A DNA stretch of 64,000 nt from Arachis hypogaea (taxonomy: Eukaryota; Streptophyta; Magnoliopsida; Fabales; Fabaceae), in the NCBI RefSeq assembly GCF_003086295.3, contig NC_092042.1:39913419-39977418 (forward strand). Direction: 5' to 3'. Below, piece by piece: positions 12,712-23,538 of the stretch. Every line of letters starts with the position of its first letter. Position 1 is the first letter of the stretch. Both the position numbers and the translations under genes were made by a program. The notes under the pieces were generated by a model. The model had not been told where the DNA came from and made no database searches. It saw nothing but the letters and a program-made list of their open reading frames with translations.

Positions 12712-13680
12712 CATGAACCCAAGTGGGAATGAAGAGTTCAAGGGAACTCTGGGATCTTATACAAATCCACTGCTGACTTCTATAGAAGAAGCATCAGCAT
12801 ACCTCAAATCAGAGCTAGTAGCTTTGAATTAAACCCTCAACTTATTACTTTGTTGCAGCAGAACTGCCAGTATTCTGGGCTTCCTCAAGAAGAACCTACA
12901 GAATTCCTTACAGATTTTTTAAGGATTACTGACACAGTACACAGTGAGGGAGTAGACCGTGAGGTCTACAGGTTATTGCTCTTCCCTTTTGCTTTAAAAG
13001 ATAAAGTAAAAAGTTGGTTAGATAACCAACCTAAAGATAGTTAAAAACTTGGAAACAATTAGTGGACAAGTTTTTAAATTATAACTTTCCCCCTAGAAAG
13101 ATGACCCAGCTGAGACTGGACATCCAAGGATTCAAACAAGGAGATAGTGAATCTCTTTATGATGCTTGGGGAAGGTATAAGAGGATGCTAAGAAAATATT
13201 CCACTAAAATATTTTTAGAATGGGTACAACTAGACATCTTCTACTATGGTCTTTCAGACATGGCTAGAATGGCCTTGGACCACTCTACCGGTGGTTTCAT
13301 ACACATGAGAAAGACCATAGGAGAGGCTCAAGAGCTTATTGAGACAGTTGCCACTAATCAGCATCTGTACTCATCTCCTGAGACCTCTATAAAAGGAGAG
13401 ATTAAGGCAGTAGTTGCTGAACCTAACCCTCCATAGTAGGATGGCCCATTGACTCAGCAACTGCGCACCCTTGCCCAGCAATTGCTGGAACTGCAAGAGG
13501 CTTTGAGAGAAACTCAGGCTTCTAATAGAAATAAAGAAGCACAGTTGAGTCAAACCAGGTAGCAGTTATCTAAGCAGATAACAGATGAATACCAGGCTAT
13601 CCAACTGAGGAGTGGAAAAACTTTAAACACCCAACCTCAGTATAATAAAAACGAAAAGCCCATAGAGGACAACCAGAAAG
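12712..13680 (+). pseudogene. gag: Broken gag of element A
   Basis: Gag is the structural protein that forms the retrotransposon particle. From ATG 12712 the reading starts MNPSGNEEFKG, shifts frame, and continues at 12850 with LLQQNCQYSGLPQEEPTEFL, EVYRLLLFPFALKDKVKSWL, then after a further shift near 13041 NYNFPPRKMTQLRLDIQGFK, QGDSESLYDAWGRYKRMLRK and GEAQELIETVATNQ. These are standard blocks of plant gypsy Gag (retrotrans_gag, PF03732). Stops interrupt it at 13434 (TAG) and near 13559. The same blocks occur in the gag of element D in the same order, so A and D share an ancestor here. No zinc knuckle is visible. Confidence 0.8.
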
Positions 13681-13850
13681 GTATTGCTCCTGGCGTTGAA
13701 TGCCAGAAACGGGCAGAGACTAGGTGTTCAAACGGCCAGAAAGGTAACTCTACTGGCATTGAACGACAAGAAAGGGGAGAGATTGGGCGTCCAAACGCCC
13801 AAGGGGACAGCAGCATGGGCGTTCAACGCCCATGCAAGGGAGGTCAGTCA
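13681..13850 (+). repeat. GGCGTTCAACGCC-type words in the gag-protease linker
   Basis: Four spaced copies of a palindromic word (GGCGTTGAATGCC, GGCATTGAACGAC, GGGCGTCCAAACGCCC, GGGCGTTCAACGCCC) lie inside what should be translated sequence between Gag and protease. The same word family recurs at 17070-17155. Confidence 0.7.
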
Positions 13851-13889
13851 TTCATTGATAACAACCCTCCTAAACAGGCTAGTAACCCC

Positions 13890-16541
13890 CCCCTTTCAAC
13901 TCAAATGGTATTTGGCCTCCTTCAACCAAGGTTGATGAGTACAAGGCTAAAATGCCATTTCCTCAGAAACTCTATCAAGAGGAAAGGGATAAATAGTTTG
14001 TCTGCTTTGCGGAGTATCTCAGAACATTAGAGATAAAAAAATCCCTTTCACAGAAGCTCTTGAACAGATATCTTCTTATGCAAAGTTCAAGAAAGACATT
14101 CTAAGTCATAAGATGGATTGGAGAGAGACACAAATAGTCCTCCTCACCGAGGAATGCAGTGCAATCATTCAGAATAGCTTGCCAGAGAAGCTTGAAGATC
14201 CTGGAAGCTTTATGATACCATGCACTCTAGGTGATACTTGTACAAGGACAACTCTATGTGACCTTGGAGCAACCATCGACCTAATACCAGCTTCACTAAT
14301 AAAGAAGCTTTATGGTGCATAAAATTACAATCACACTTTTGCAACTCTGCACAACTAATCAGCAAGTGCATTGGGTCATCCAAGTAATAAAACCTTACGC
14401 GAGTAAGGGTCGATCCCACAGAGATTGTCGGCTTAAAGCAAGCTATGGTCATCCTGTAAATCTTAGTCAGGCGGATTCAAATGGTTATGAGGTTTTGATA
14501 ATTAAAAGATAAATAAAACATAAAATAAAATAAAGATACTTATGTAATTCATTGGTGGGAATTTCAGATAAGCATTTGGAGATGCTTTGTTGCTTCTGAA
14601 CCTCTGCTTTCCTATTGTCTTCATCCAATCATGCGTGCTCCCTTCCATGGCAAGCTGTATGTTGGTGGATCACCGTTGTCAACGGCTACCATCCATCCTC
14701 TCAGTGAAAATGGTCTAGGTACGGTTTCTGCACGGCTAATCATCTGTCGGTTCTCACTTGTGTTGGAATAGGATCTCTCTATCCTTTTGCACACTGTCAA
14801 TGCGCCCAACATTTGCGAGTTTGAAGCTCATCACAGTCATCCCATCCCAGATCCTACTCGGAATACCACAGACAAGGTTTAGACTTTCTGCATCTCAAGA
14901 ATGCTGCCAATTGGTTCTAGCCTATACCACGAATGTTCTAATCTCACGGATTCGAATGCTCTGTTGTCAGGAGAGGTGAGTCAAATCCGTGGATCAGAGC
15001 CCAAGAGATTATACTCCGGCTGTCGTCCAATGACTACGTTGAACATCATGTGGACCGCTTGTGGTTGTCAGGCACGTGGATCTTGGCTAAGCGAGTAACG
15101 AAGATAGTGGGTGATTGTCACGGGTCACCCCTTCATTCTGAGTTAACTGAATTAAGTACAAGAGTATATCTTGGAGAAGAAGTAAGCATGAATTGAAAGA
15201 GAAACAATAGTACTTGCATTAATTCATGAAGAATAGTAGAGCTCCGCACCTTAATCTATGAGGTGTAGAAACTCCACCGTTGGAAAATACATAAGAGAAA
15301 AACGTCTAGGCATGGCCGAATGGCCAGCCTCCCAAATGTGAAAAATGGCATAAGCTCCCTAATACAATAGTAAAAAGTGCTATTTATACTAAACTAGTTA
15401 CAAGGGATTACAAAAAATAAGTAACTAAGTGCAGATAGTGCAGAAATCCACTTTCGGGGCCCACTTGGTGTGTATTTGGGTTGAGCTTTGAAGCTTTCAT
15501 GTGCATAGGCCATTCTTGGAGTTAAATGCCAGCTTGGATGCCAGTTTGGGCATTTAACTCCAGTTCTGGTATCAGTTCCAGCGTTTAATGCCAGAAAAGG
15601 GTCTCTAGTGGGTGTTTGGATGCCAGTTTGGGCCGTCAAATCTCGGGCAAAGTATAGACTATTAAACATTGCTGGAAAGCCCAAGATGTCTACTTTCCAA
15701 CGCAATTAAGAGCGTGCCAATTGGGCTTTTGTAGCTCCAGAAAATCCACTTCGAGTGAAGGAGGGTCAGAATCCAACAACATCTGCAGTCCTTTCTCAGC
15801 CTCTGAATCAGACTTTTGCTCAGGTCCCTCAATTTCAGCCAGAAAATACCTAAAATTCCAGAAAAACACACAAACTCATAGTAAAGTCCAGAAATGTGAT
15901 TTTTGCATAAAAACTAATAAAAATATATTAAAAAGTAACTCAAACCTACTAAAAACTACCTAAAAATAATGCCAAAAAGCGTATAAATTTTCTGCTCATC
16001 ACTCTACTTGACTGAGGAAGTCAAACCAACCCGCATGTGCCTTCAACTTGCTGATGGGTCTATTAAGATACCATCAGGAGTAATAGAGGACATGATTGTC
16101 AGGGTTGGACCTTTTGCCTTTACCACTGACTTTGTAGTATTGGACATGGAGGGGCACAAGAGTGTATTTCTTATCCTAGGAAGACCTTTCCTAGTCATAG
16201 GACGAACCCTCATTGATGTTGAAAAAGGAGAAGCAACCCTAAGAGTCAATAAGGAGAAGTTCGTACTGAATGCTATGAAGGCTATGCAACATCCAGACAT
16301 TCCTAAGGAATGCATGAACATTGACTTCATTGATTCCCTGGTGGAAGAAGTCAACATGGTCGAAAGCTTCAAGGACAAGCTTGATGATATCCTTGATGAT
16401 ACTCAGCCTGATTCAGAGGAACCCCTGGAAACCTCTGAAGAAAAGGAGAAGCCTCCTGAGCTTGAATTTAAGCCATTACCCCCTGACAAGGGAGGCACTT
16501 GCATAAAGGATTCAGCATCCAAGCCTCCTCCATTGGATTGA
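13890..16541 (+). pseudogene. Aspartic protease remnant of element A, split by a solo LTR
   Basis: The protease would mature the Gag polyprotein. The N-terminal half is frame-shifted and includes LTEECSAIIQNSLPEKLEDP and, at about 14215-14310, the active-site block TLCDLGATIDLIPASLIKK; the DLGA form of the Asp-Ser/Thr-Gly motif is normal in this lineage. The solo LTR at 14313-16001 interrupts it. Reading resumes at 16008 with TEEVKPTRMCLQLADGSIK, FVVLDMEGHKSVFLILGRPF and an acidic tail ending at 16541. In autonomous relatives reverse transcriptase would follow; here the ORF ends in the linker and the polymerase is missing. Confidence 0.75.
14313..16001 (-). mobile_element. Solo LTR, 1689 bp, inside the protease of element A
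   Basis: On plus it runs from TGGTGCATAAAATT to TGCTCATCA; on minus it begins TGATGAGCAG. Flanks are CTTTA (14308-14312) and CTCTA (16002-16006), a 5 bp duplication with one mismatch. It is the same family as the LTRs of element D (54137 and 63345). GCGTTTAATGCCAG-type words lie at about 15525-15600, and a minus-strand TATA-like AGTATAAATAG lies near 15380-15390. Confidence 0.85.
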
Positions 16542-18502
16542 ATTCATTCAACCCCTCCTAAGACCAAACGTAAGTTTGGTGTTGGATGTACACCATCCAC
16601 TAAGGAGGAAGGCCCCAAAAGGAAGATGCCTAGGGCTTTTCACCATGGAAGATGGTGGTATTCACTTATCTCATCCTGGTATTCACCATGGAAGAGGAAA
16701 GTGACAAAAAGGGACACCAACATACTACTGTAAGCCCAACCCTGCCTCAGACAGTGAACAAAATCCTGTCTCTTGAGCATATTACGCTATTCCATGAGAG
16801 CACCAGAAGGAAGCTCCCAGTAAGGAGTGAGGATTTATTCCTCTATGACTACCTTTCTCCTTGAAAGAACTTGTCCATCAAGCTAATGAAATTAAAAAAG
16901 CGCTTGTTAGGAGGGAACCCAACTTTACTCAACCATTCATTTTCATTTTGTTTTTCTTTCAGTTGTTAGAGTCATGATTATATGCACCAGTCAAGAGACA
17001 GAATTCACATTAGTTAAAACAAAACACTCTGGAAAGAGTGTCAAAGTTGAATGCTAGTGAGGAAGCCCTCACTAGGTGTTCAACGCCCCAAAAGGGGAGC
17101 ATTGCTGGCATTGAACGCCAGCCAGGGAGCAGCCCCTGGGCGTTCAAACGCCAGTGCAGAGAAGCAGAGAATCTGGAATTCCCTAGCCTCTCAAGACCAA
17201 AAGGTCCCACGAAAGCTCTACCTACCCCACCTTCTTCTTTTCCATTGATCATATTTGCTCGAGGACAAGCAAAACTCTTAAGTTTGGTGTTGCAAAAGCT
17301 TTGCTTTGTGACTTCTACCACTCTTAAGTATAGAAGAAGAGGATGGAGCAACTAGAGGGCATGCACATGAGCCTGTGCAGCAGCCTCAACAAAGACAAAG
17401 GAGTGACATTGAAGAGATCAAGCATTACATTGGATCCTCAAGAAGGAGGAGTAGCCATCATCATCCATGTGGATTCGTTCTCTTTATCTCCTTGTCTGTT
17501 ATTTTCCTGTTTTCTATCTGTTTATTTGTTCTCTTGTTCTAGTTATATGATCATTTGCATTGATGTCTTTAAGTTGTAAAATTTTTCATATATCTCTCAC
17601 CTTGCCTAAATGAAAAAAATTTATTAAAAAGAATTGAGAGATGCATGAATTTCAAGTTTAAAATAAGATTAGTTTAATTAGTTTGATGTGGTGTCATTTG
17701 CTTTTGTTTTCTGAATGTATGATTAAACAGTGCATATTTGAAGTTGAAATTTATGAATGTTGGCTCTTCAAGAATAAGGAAAAAGGAAAAGTATTAATGA
17801 TAATCTGAAAAATCTAAAAATTGATTCTTGAAGCAAGAAAAAGCATCAAAAAGAAAAAGAAAAGCTTGCATGCAAAAATAAAAAATACGAAAAATAAAAA
17901 GAAAGAAAACAATAAAAAGAAAGCAGAAAAAGCCAATAGCCCTTAAAACCAAAAGCAAGGGTAAAAGGACCCAAGGCTTTGAGCATCAGTGGTAAGGAGG
18001 GCCCAAAGGAATAAAATCCTGGCCTAAGCGGCTAAACCAAACTGTCCCTAACCATGTTCTTGTGGCGTGAAGGTGTTAAGTGAAAAGCTTGAGACTAAGC
18101 AGTTAAAGTCGTGGTCCAAAGCAAAAAGAGTGTGTTTAAGAACTCCTGGGGACTCTAGCAAGGCTGAGTCACAATCTGAAAAGGTTCACCTAGGTAAAGT
18201 GTCTGTGGCATGAATGTATCCGGTGGTAATACCGGAAAACATAGTGCTTAGGGTCACGGCCAAGAGTCAAAAAGCTGTGTTCAAGAATCAAAATAAGCTT
18301 AACTGGGAAATTCAATAATATCATCTAGATTCTATGTTCCTAAAGATGCCAACATCTATGAGTTTCAATGGATAATGAGATGCCAAAACTATTCAGAAGC
18401 AAAAAGCTATTAAGTCCCGCTCATCCAATTTTTACTAAGATTCATTTGAAACTTAGAAATTTATTGTATCTTAATTTTCTTTTTATCCTACTGTGTCTTT
18501 AG
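16542..18502 (+). other. 3' noncoding region of element A with ORF2 remnant
   Basis: Polymerase is absent. At 16900-16925 lies AAAGCGCTTGTTAGGAGG, a phrase that in related elements follows the coding region. GGCATTGAACGCCAG words lie at 17070-17155. At 17257-17293 is a second PPT-like block, TTTGCTCGAGGACAAGCAAA plus AAGTTTGGTGTTG (17280). A short open frame from 17343 stands where element D has its third ORF, but only about 100 bp remains. The rest, to 18502, is A-rich untranslated sequence. Confidence 0.55.
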
Positions 18503-18539
18503 CTGCTTGGGGACAAGCAACGGTTTAAGTTTGGTGTTG
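18503..18539 (+). promoter_or_regulatory. Polypurine tract and LTR junction of element A
   Basis: GCTTGGGGACAAGCAACGG followed by AAGTTTGGTGTTG and then the LTR start at 18540. This is the expected plus-strand priming site for reverse transcription. Confidence 0.65.
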
Positions 18540-20118
18540 TGATGAATGGATATTTGATACATTTTTTGACATTATTTTCATATAGTTTTTAGTGTGTTTT
18601 ATTTAGTTTTTATTAAGTTTTTATAGGTTTTAGTGTTAAAATCACATTTTTGGACTCTACTATGAGATTTTGTGTTTTTGGGAAATTTCAGGTAATTTCT
18701 AGCTAAAATTGAGGAGCTGGAACAGAAGTCTAATTCAGAGACAGAGAAAGCACTGCAACTGCTGTCCAAATTTGACCTGCATGCACTCGGAAGAGATTTT
18801 CTAGAGCTACAGAAGTCCAAATGGAACGATCTCAATGGCTATGGAAATCTAACTTCTAGAGATTTTCTACAATTTATAATAGTTTATACTTTACTTCGAA
18901 TTATAAGGCACAAAACTGGCGTCCAATGCCAGCTTCTTGCCCCCTTCTAAGCGTCCAGCGCTCAAAGAGCAGAGCCCAATGTCCAAAGGCCCAAAGAGGA
19001 CCCCTGAGCTGGCGTTCCATGCCCAAGGAGCCATATAGAACATGGATATAATCAAAGCTCAGCCCAAACACTCAGCAAGTGCGGCCTAAAAGTGGATTTT
19101 AGCATTAAATAGACTGTTTTACCCTTACTAGTCGTTTATTTAGTATTTAAGGGTCTTAATTCATGTTATACGTACACATTTTAGAACATACATCACTTTT
19201 TCTCATTATACATGTTTTACATTGTCTTCTACCTCAGTATGAGTTTTTAAACCTCCCCTAAGTTGAAGGAAGGAGCCCTGCTAAGTCCTATGAATTAATA
19301 AAAATACTATTTCTTCTTCTTCGATCTATGTCTGATCTATCTCTAAGATGTATATCTGATCCTCATCGTGATGAACAGGATGATCTAACAAATTAGCTCT
19401 GTTCATCACACTAAGACAAACGTGCCTGACAAACACCCACATCTACTTGGTTTCGTGTGAGTACCTGGAAGAAAAGCACGAGCCAACAACTATGGTATAC
19501 ATCTCTCAGACGGTTAATCCATGATTTTGTTGGGGACTTCTCGAGACACCAGTTCAGCCTATCTCTGGGGAGATTAAGGTCTCCGTGGTATTGGCTAGAT
19601 TCCAAAGAAGCAATCTTCTCTGATCCGGAAGACTCGACCTTGTCTGTGGCGTTTTGAATAGGATCGCCAGGAGAATGACTTGCTAAGCGCTTCACCCTCC
19701 GTTGGAATGAATGACAAGGGCCCTGGCATTCAATCTGTAGCAGAGGAGATCAATGACCACGGGCAATGGCTTTGATCACTTACAACCTACCATAGAAGAA
19801 GATCATTCACAAGCAAAGAAGTCAGTAGTACCAGAGTTACTTCAGAAATACAAAGCAACTCTAACTCTCAACTCTATTCCCATTATTGCTTTCCAATTAG
19901 AATAATAAGTACTTATTCAAAATTCTAAACATAATCACATCTACAACCTTCTGATTCCGCCTAACTAAGACCTGCAAGATAACCACAAGCTTGCTTCAAG
20001 CCACAATCCTCGTGGGATCGACCCTGACTCGTTCAGGTATTACTTGGATGACCCAGCGCACTTGCTGGTACTGTTGATGTTGTACGAAATAGTGTGCGTT
20101 TTGTGTACACGCGCACCA
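18540..20118 (+). repeat. 3' LTR of element A, 1579 bp
   Basis: Runs from TGATGAATGG to GCGCACCA and is followed by the ATAAA duplication. It is uninterrupted and so serves as the reference for the 5' LTR. GC-rich words (GCGTCCAGCGC, GGCGTTCCATGCCC) lie at 18950-19035. The differences from the 5' LTR are scattered substitutions, indicating an old insertion; I did not compute the divergence. Confidence 0.8.
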
Positions 20119-20123
20119 ATAAA
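20119..20123. repeat. Target-site duplication of element A (right)
   Basis: ATAAA, identical to 7922-7926. Confidence 0.85.
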
Positions 20124-20713
20124 CCTAATTAAACCCTAAGGAAAATTAAGAGAAAACCTAACCTGAACCACCCTAAAACTACTCCTAATTGTGTTGTATA
20201 TTGTATTGTATTGCATGGTGTTGCTTGCCCCTCCTTATAATAAGCTTCAAAGCCTTCAGAAATGTGCCAAAAAGCCCCCCAAATCGCTAGCCACGTGACT
20301 TTTTAAAGAAGGCACGCGCAAGGACTTGTGCGTACGCACAGGTGTGTGCGTATGTACACATACTTAATTTTCCTCTTGTGCATACGCACAGAAAGTGTGC
20401 ATAGGCACACTCTGAAATGCTTTTCTCCTTTGATTTCTTCATGTTTTCTCTCAATTCCATGCTTTTCTTCCACTCTTATCAAGCTATTCCTACCTATTAC
20501 ACCTAAAATCACTCATCAAAAGCATCAAGGCATCGGATGGGATGAAAGTGGAATAAAATTGATTAAATTAAGCCTAAAATAGCATGTTTTCACAATTATA
20601 CATAATTTAGGGAGAAAACATAAAATCATGCTATTTAGGTGAATAAATGTGGGTTTATATAATGAAATCCACTCAAATCAATTCAAAATTTATCGTCAAA
20701 TATGGATTCATCA
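20124..20713 (-). mobile_element. LTR of element E (right part), minus orientation
   Basis: On minus it begins TGATGAATCCATATTTGACG at 20713. It carries GTGTGCGTACGCAC-type words at 20310-20410, 303-403 bp from the start. It is cut on the left by element A. The two 69-84 residue open frames over the word tract are repeat translations. Confidence 0.55.
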
Positions 20714-22756
20714 ATTCTCCCACACTTAAATAATAGCATGTCCTTATGCTAATGATAATTAAAGGAGAAGGGAGAAAGGCAAGCAACTTATTCAATGCAA
20801 CTACCTACATGCATGAAACTATGCTAAATTCTATCTACCTATATCTATACTATGGTTCCCTATAGAGTTTGGCAAAAACAAACAATAGAATTCCAATCAA
20901 TCCAAAATAAATCTATATGGCGAAGGCAAGAAAATATAGCAATATGATCAATGTTCAAAGATTTAATTTGAATTTTTCAAAACATTAATTCAGCAACTTG
21001 CAAGAAGACATAAGATAAGAGAAGGAATCATAGAATTGAGTGATCAAATCCCTCATCGGATGTGTATAGTCTTTAGTCGCTCAGTGTTTAGGGCTTAATC
21101 ACTCATTTCTCCTTTAATCATGTTTTCTAGGATTTTCTAGTTATCTAACAATCAACAAATGCTTGATGCATGAATGCAAATATTATGAGGTCTTTGGAGG
21201 ATTGTAATGGGGTTAGGGTAAGGGTAGGATTAATATGGTTAAGCGGGCTTCATAAATTGGATCTTTGATTAGCTCAAGTATCCCACTAATCCTATATCAA
21301 TCTATTTACACCAAAGAAAAACAACCTAACTTCCCGTTCGTTTCTTTTCTCACATTCACTCATGCATCTTCTTTCTAATTCACATATGCATTCTTTATTT
21401 ACATTCTTATTATCATTTCTTTTTTTTTTTGCTTTTCTTTTTCTCTTTTCCTTCTTTTTTTTTCCAAAAAGCATATACACCAAAATTTTTCTTTTCTTTT
21501 ATCACCAAAAAGAAATGCACATGTTTTAAGTAATGAATGCATGAGTGTTTACCCATTTTTACAAATTTTCTCAAAGAATTCCCAAAGTAAACTAATTACC
21601 AATGTTTCCCCATAAATTCCCCCACACTTGATTAACACACACTCTTCAACCCAAGCTAATCAAAGATACAATTCATGGATGTTACTGGTTTTTCGCTTAG
21701 GGCAAATGATGTGCTTAAAATTAGAACAAAAGGGAAATTAAAGGCTCAAAAGTGGTTTACAAAGGTAGATGTAAGGGTTGGCCATATGGGTTAGTGAGTT
21801 CAATTTCAAAAATGGCTTCAATCATACTAAATGCATTCAAAATACCAAATATAGGACATAAAGACTTAAGCAAATCTAATATCACAATCATAAAAGAGAA
21901 TAGCACACAAGAACAAAATGTGTGGTAAAGAATGTGCAACCACACAATTAAAGCTCAAATCTCACATGGTGTTTTATTCTAGCTGTTTTCTATGTTCCAT
22001 GAAAAATAATACTTCAAGCAAGTTGAAACATAAGTTTCAAATCTAATAAATGGGATGCCCTAAAAGGGATTTCTTGCAAATTCCTTGTTGTTTTTACCAA
22101 ACTTATTTCCTATACTATGCAACATGCAAATGCAAATATTTACTACCATAAAACTATAGCAACCTAAGATATATATGTAGATAAAAGCAAACTATGTAAA
22201 GTGCAACGCAATGAAATATTCACAAGTATTCACAAAGGACATAATAACTAAGAACTAGAAATTAATGCAAAGTATTCAGAAGAAAGATTTACACCCTAAA
22301 GTTGCGGATCCTCCCCCACACTTAATTGTTGCACGGTCCTCCGTGCATGCATGTCATTCAGGAGAAGAAGGATTAAAAGGCTCCACCTTCAACTGGTGGG
22401 CACTGGGGCTTGGGCTGTTGGATAAAACAAATAAATAGGAATTGAGGAAGATATCTTAAAAGTGTGATATAGTAACAGACAATGTGTGTATTTTAAGTGT
22501 GTACGGTTTAAAAAACACACATTGGTCGGGTAAAAACAGTAACCACACAATAAAAAAGAAATAGCATGTGTTCCTCAATTAAGTACCCTAGGTTGCAAGT
22601 AAAGAATAAACAAGAGATAAGGCATAAACAAACCTAGGTAACAACAACTAAACTGAATTGAATATATGAAATATTGGATATTGAAATTGTGCCAGTGAAA
22701 TTGCAAAAATTGATATAGAAGAACAATAAACAATAACCAATAACCAATCTAATAAT
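20714..22756 (-). mobile_element. Element E 3' internal region, noncoding
   Basis: Next to the LTR is ATTCTCCCACACTTAAAT (on minus a purine-rich TAAGTGTGGGAG), a PPT candidate. CCCCCACACTTAATTG recurs near 22313, and CCCCCACACTTG near 21622. A perfect hairpin, GCACGG-TCCT-CCGTGC, lies at 22331-22346. I find no Gag or Pol phrase; the 63-residue Lys/Glu-rich frame at 21292 is a poly-T/C by-product. Confidence 0.4.
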
Positions 22757-22769
22757 TAGGGGTGGGCAT

Positions 22770-23230
22770 GGTTTGGATTTTTAAAAATCCAAACTGGATC
22801 CACTTCAGAACCAGTTTTATGGTTTAGAAAACCAAACCAGAACTGGATTGAAGAGCAAAACCGGTTTTAAACCGGTTTGGAAAAACAAAAACCGGTTCTA
22901 AACTGGTTTTAAATTTTAAAACCGGTTTTATTTACAAACCGGTTTTAAATCCGGTTTTATTTGTAAACCAGTTTTAAATTCGGTTTTTTTTAAATCCAAA
23001 TCTAAAATCCGGTTTTTTTTATAAAATCCAGTTTTAAAACCAGATTTTTTAACTCAAAATCCAGTTTTAAAACCAGTTTTTGAAAATCCAGTTTTAAAAC
23101 CAGTTTCTTCAACCAAAAATCCAATTTTAAAACTAGTTTTTAAAAATTCAATTTTTAAACCAGATATTTTTACAAAAAATCCACTTTTAAAATCAGTTTT
23201 TAGAAATTCAATTTTTAAACCATAATGTTT
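22770..23230. repeat. Subterminal repeat array of the hAT element
   Basis: Some twenty copies of AACCGGTTTT/CCAGTTTTAAAACC and decayed versions, in both orientations. Known hAT transposases bind clustered subterminal motifs, so these are candidate transposase sites. The motif reappears at the right end, 28430-28560. Confidence 0.65.
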
Positions 23231-23538
23231 TTAAAAAGTAAAATTAATACTAAAGTCATTTTAAAGTGTATAGGTTCTTACAACTAGAATTTGGTTCTTT
23301 ATAAATCTAATGACAATAGCTAATCTATATAACATTTAATCATTCTCAAGACATCAAAAGAATACCACCAAAATATCTCTCTAACAAAATATCAAAGATG
23401 CCAAGTTGCCAACAAAATCATCAAACAACCACAACCTTTGAGAAAAATATATCTGCAAATAACAAAATATACCTTTGTCATTTTTTAAAATAAATCTTTG
23501 AATGAAAGTATTAAACCAAATGAGAATATTAAGCATAC

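Larger units (their letters stand above)
7927..20118 (+). mobile_element. Element A: non-autonomous Ty3/gypsy-type retrotransposon with two nested LTRs
   Basis: The complete structure is visible: 5' LTR (7927-11016), PBS (11023-11040), T-rich leader, gag remnant, protease remnant, noncoding 3' region, PPT (18503-18539), 3' LTR (18540-20118) and a perfect ATAAA target duplication. Without the nested 1508 bp LTR and its 5 bp duplication the 5' LTR is 1577 bp, against 1579 bp for the 3' LTR. No reverse transcriptase, RNase H or integrase is present, so the element depended on enzymes from elsewhere. Gag has several frameshifts and stops, so it is now inactive. Lineage (Athila/Tat side of gypsy) is inferred from the tRNA-Asp PBS and Gag phrases. 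Confidence 0.85.

Noticed and set aside
17010..17355. Overlapping 105- and 113-residue frames on both strands
   Set aside because: They lie over the GGCATTGAACGCC word tract and the pseudo-PPT in the 3' noncoding region of element A.
21292..21483. Lys/Glu/Arg-rich frame
   Set aside because: Translation of poly-T and TTTCTT runs; low complexity and no related frame.
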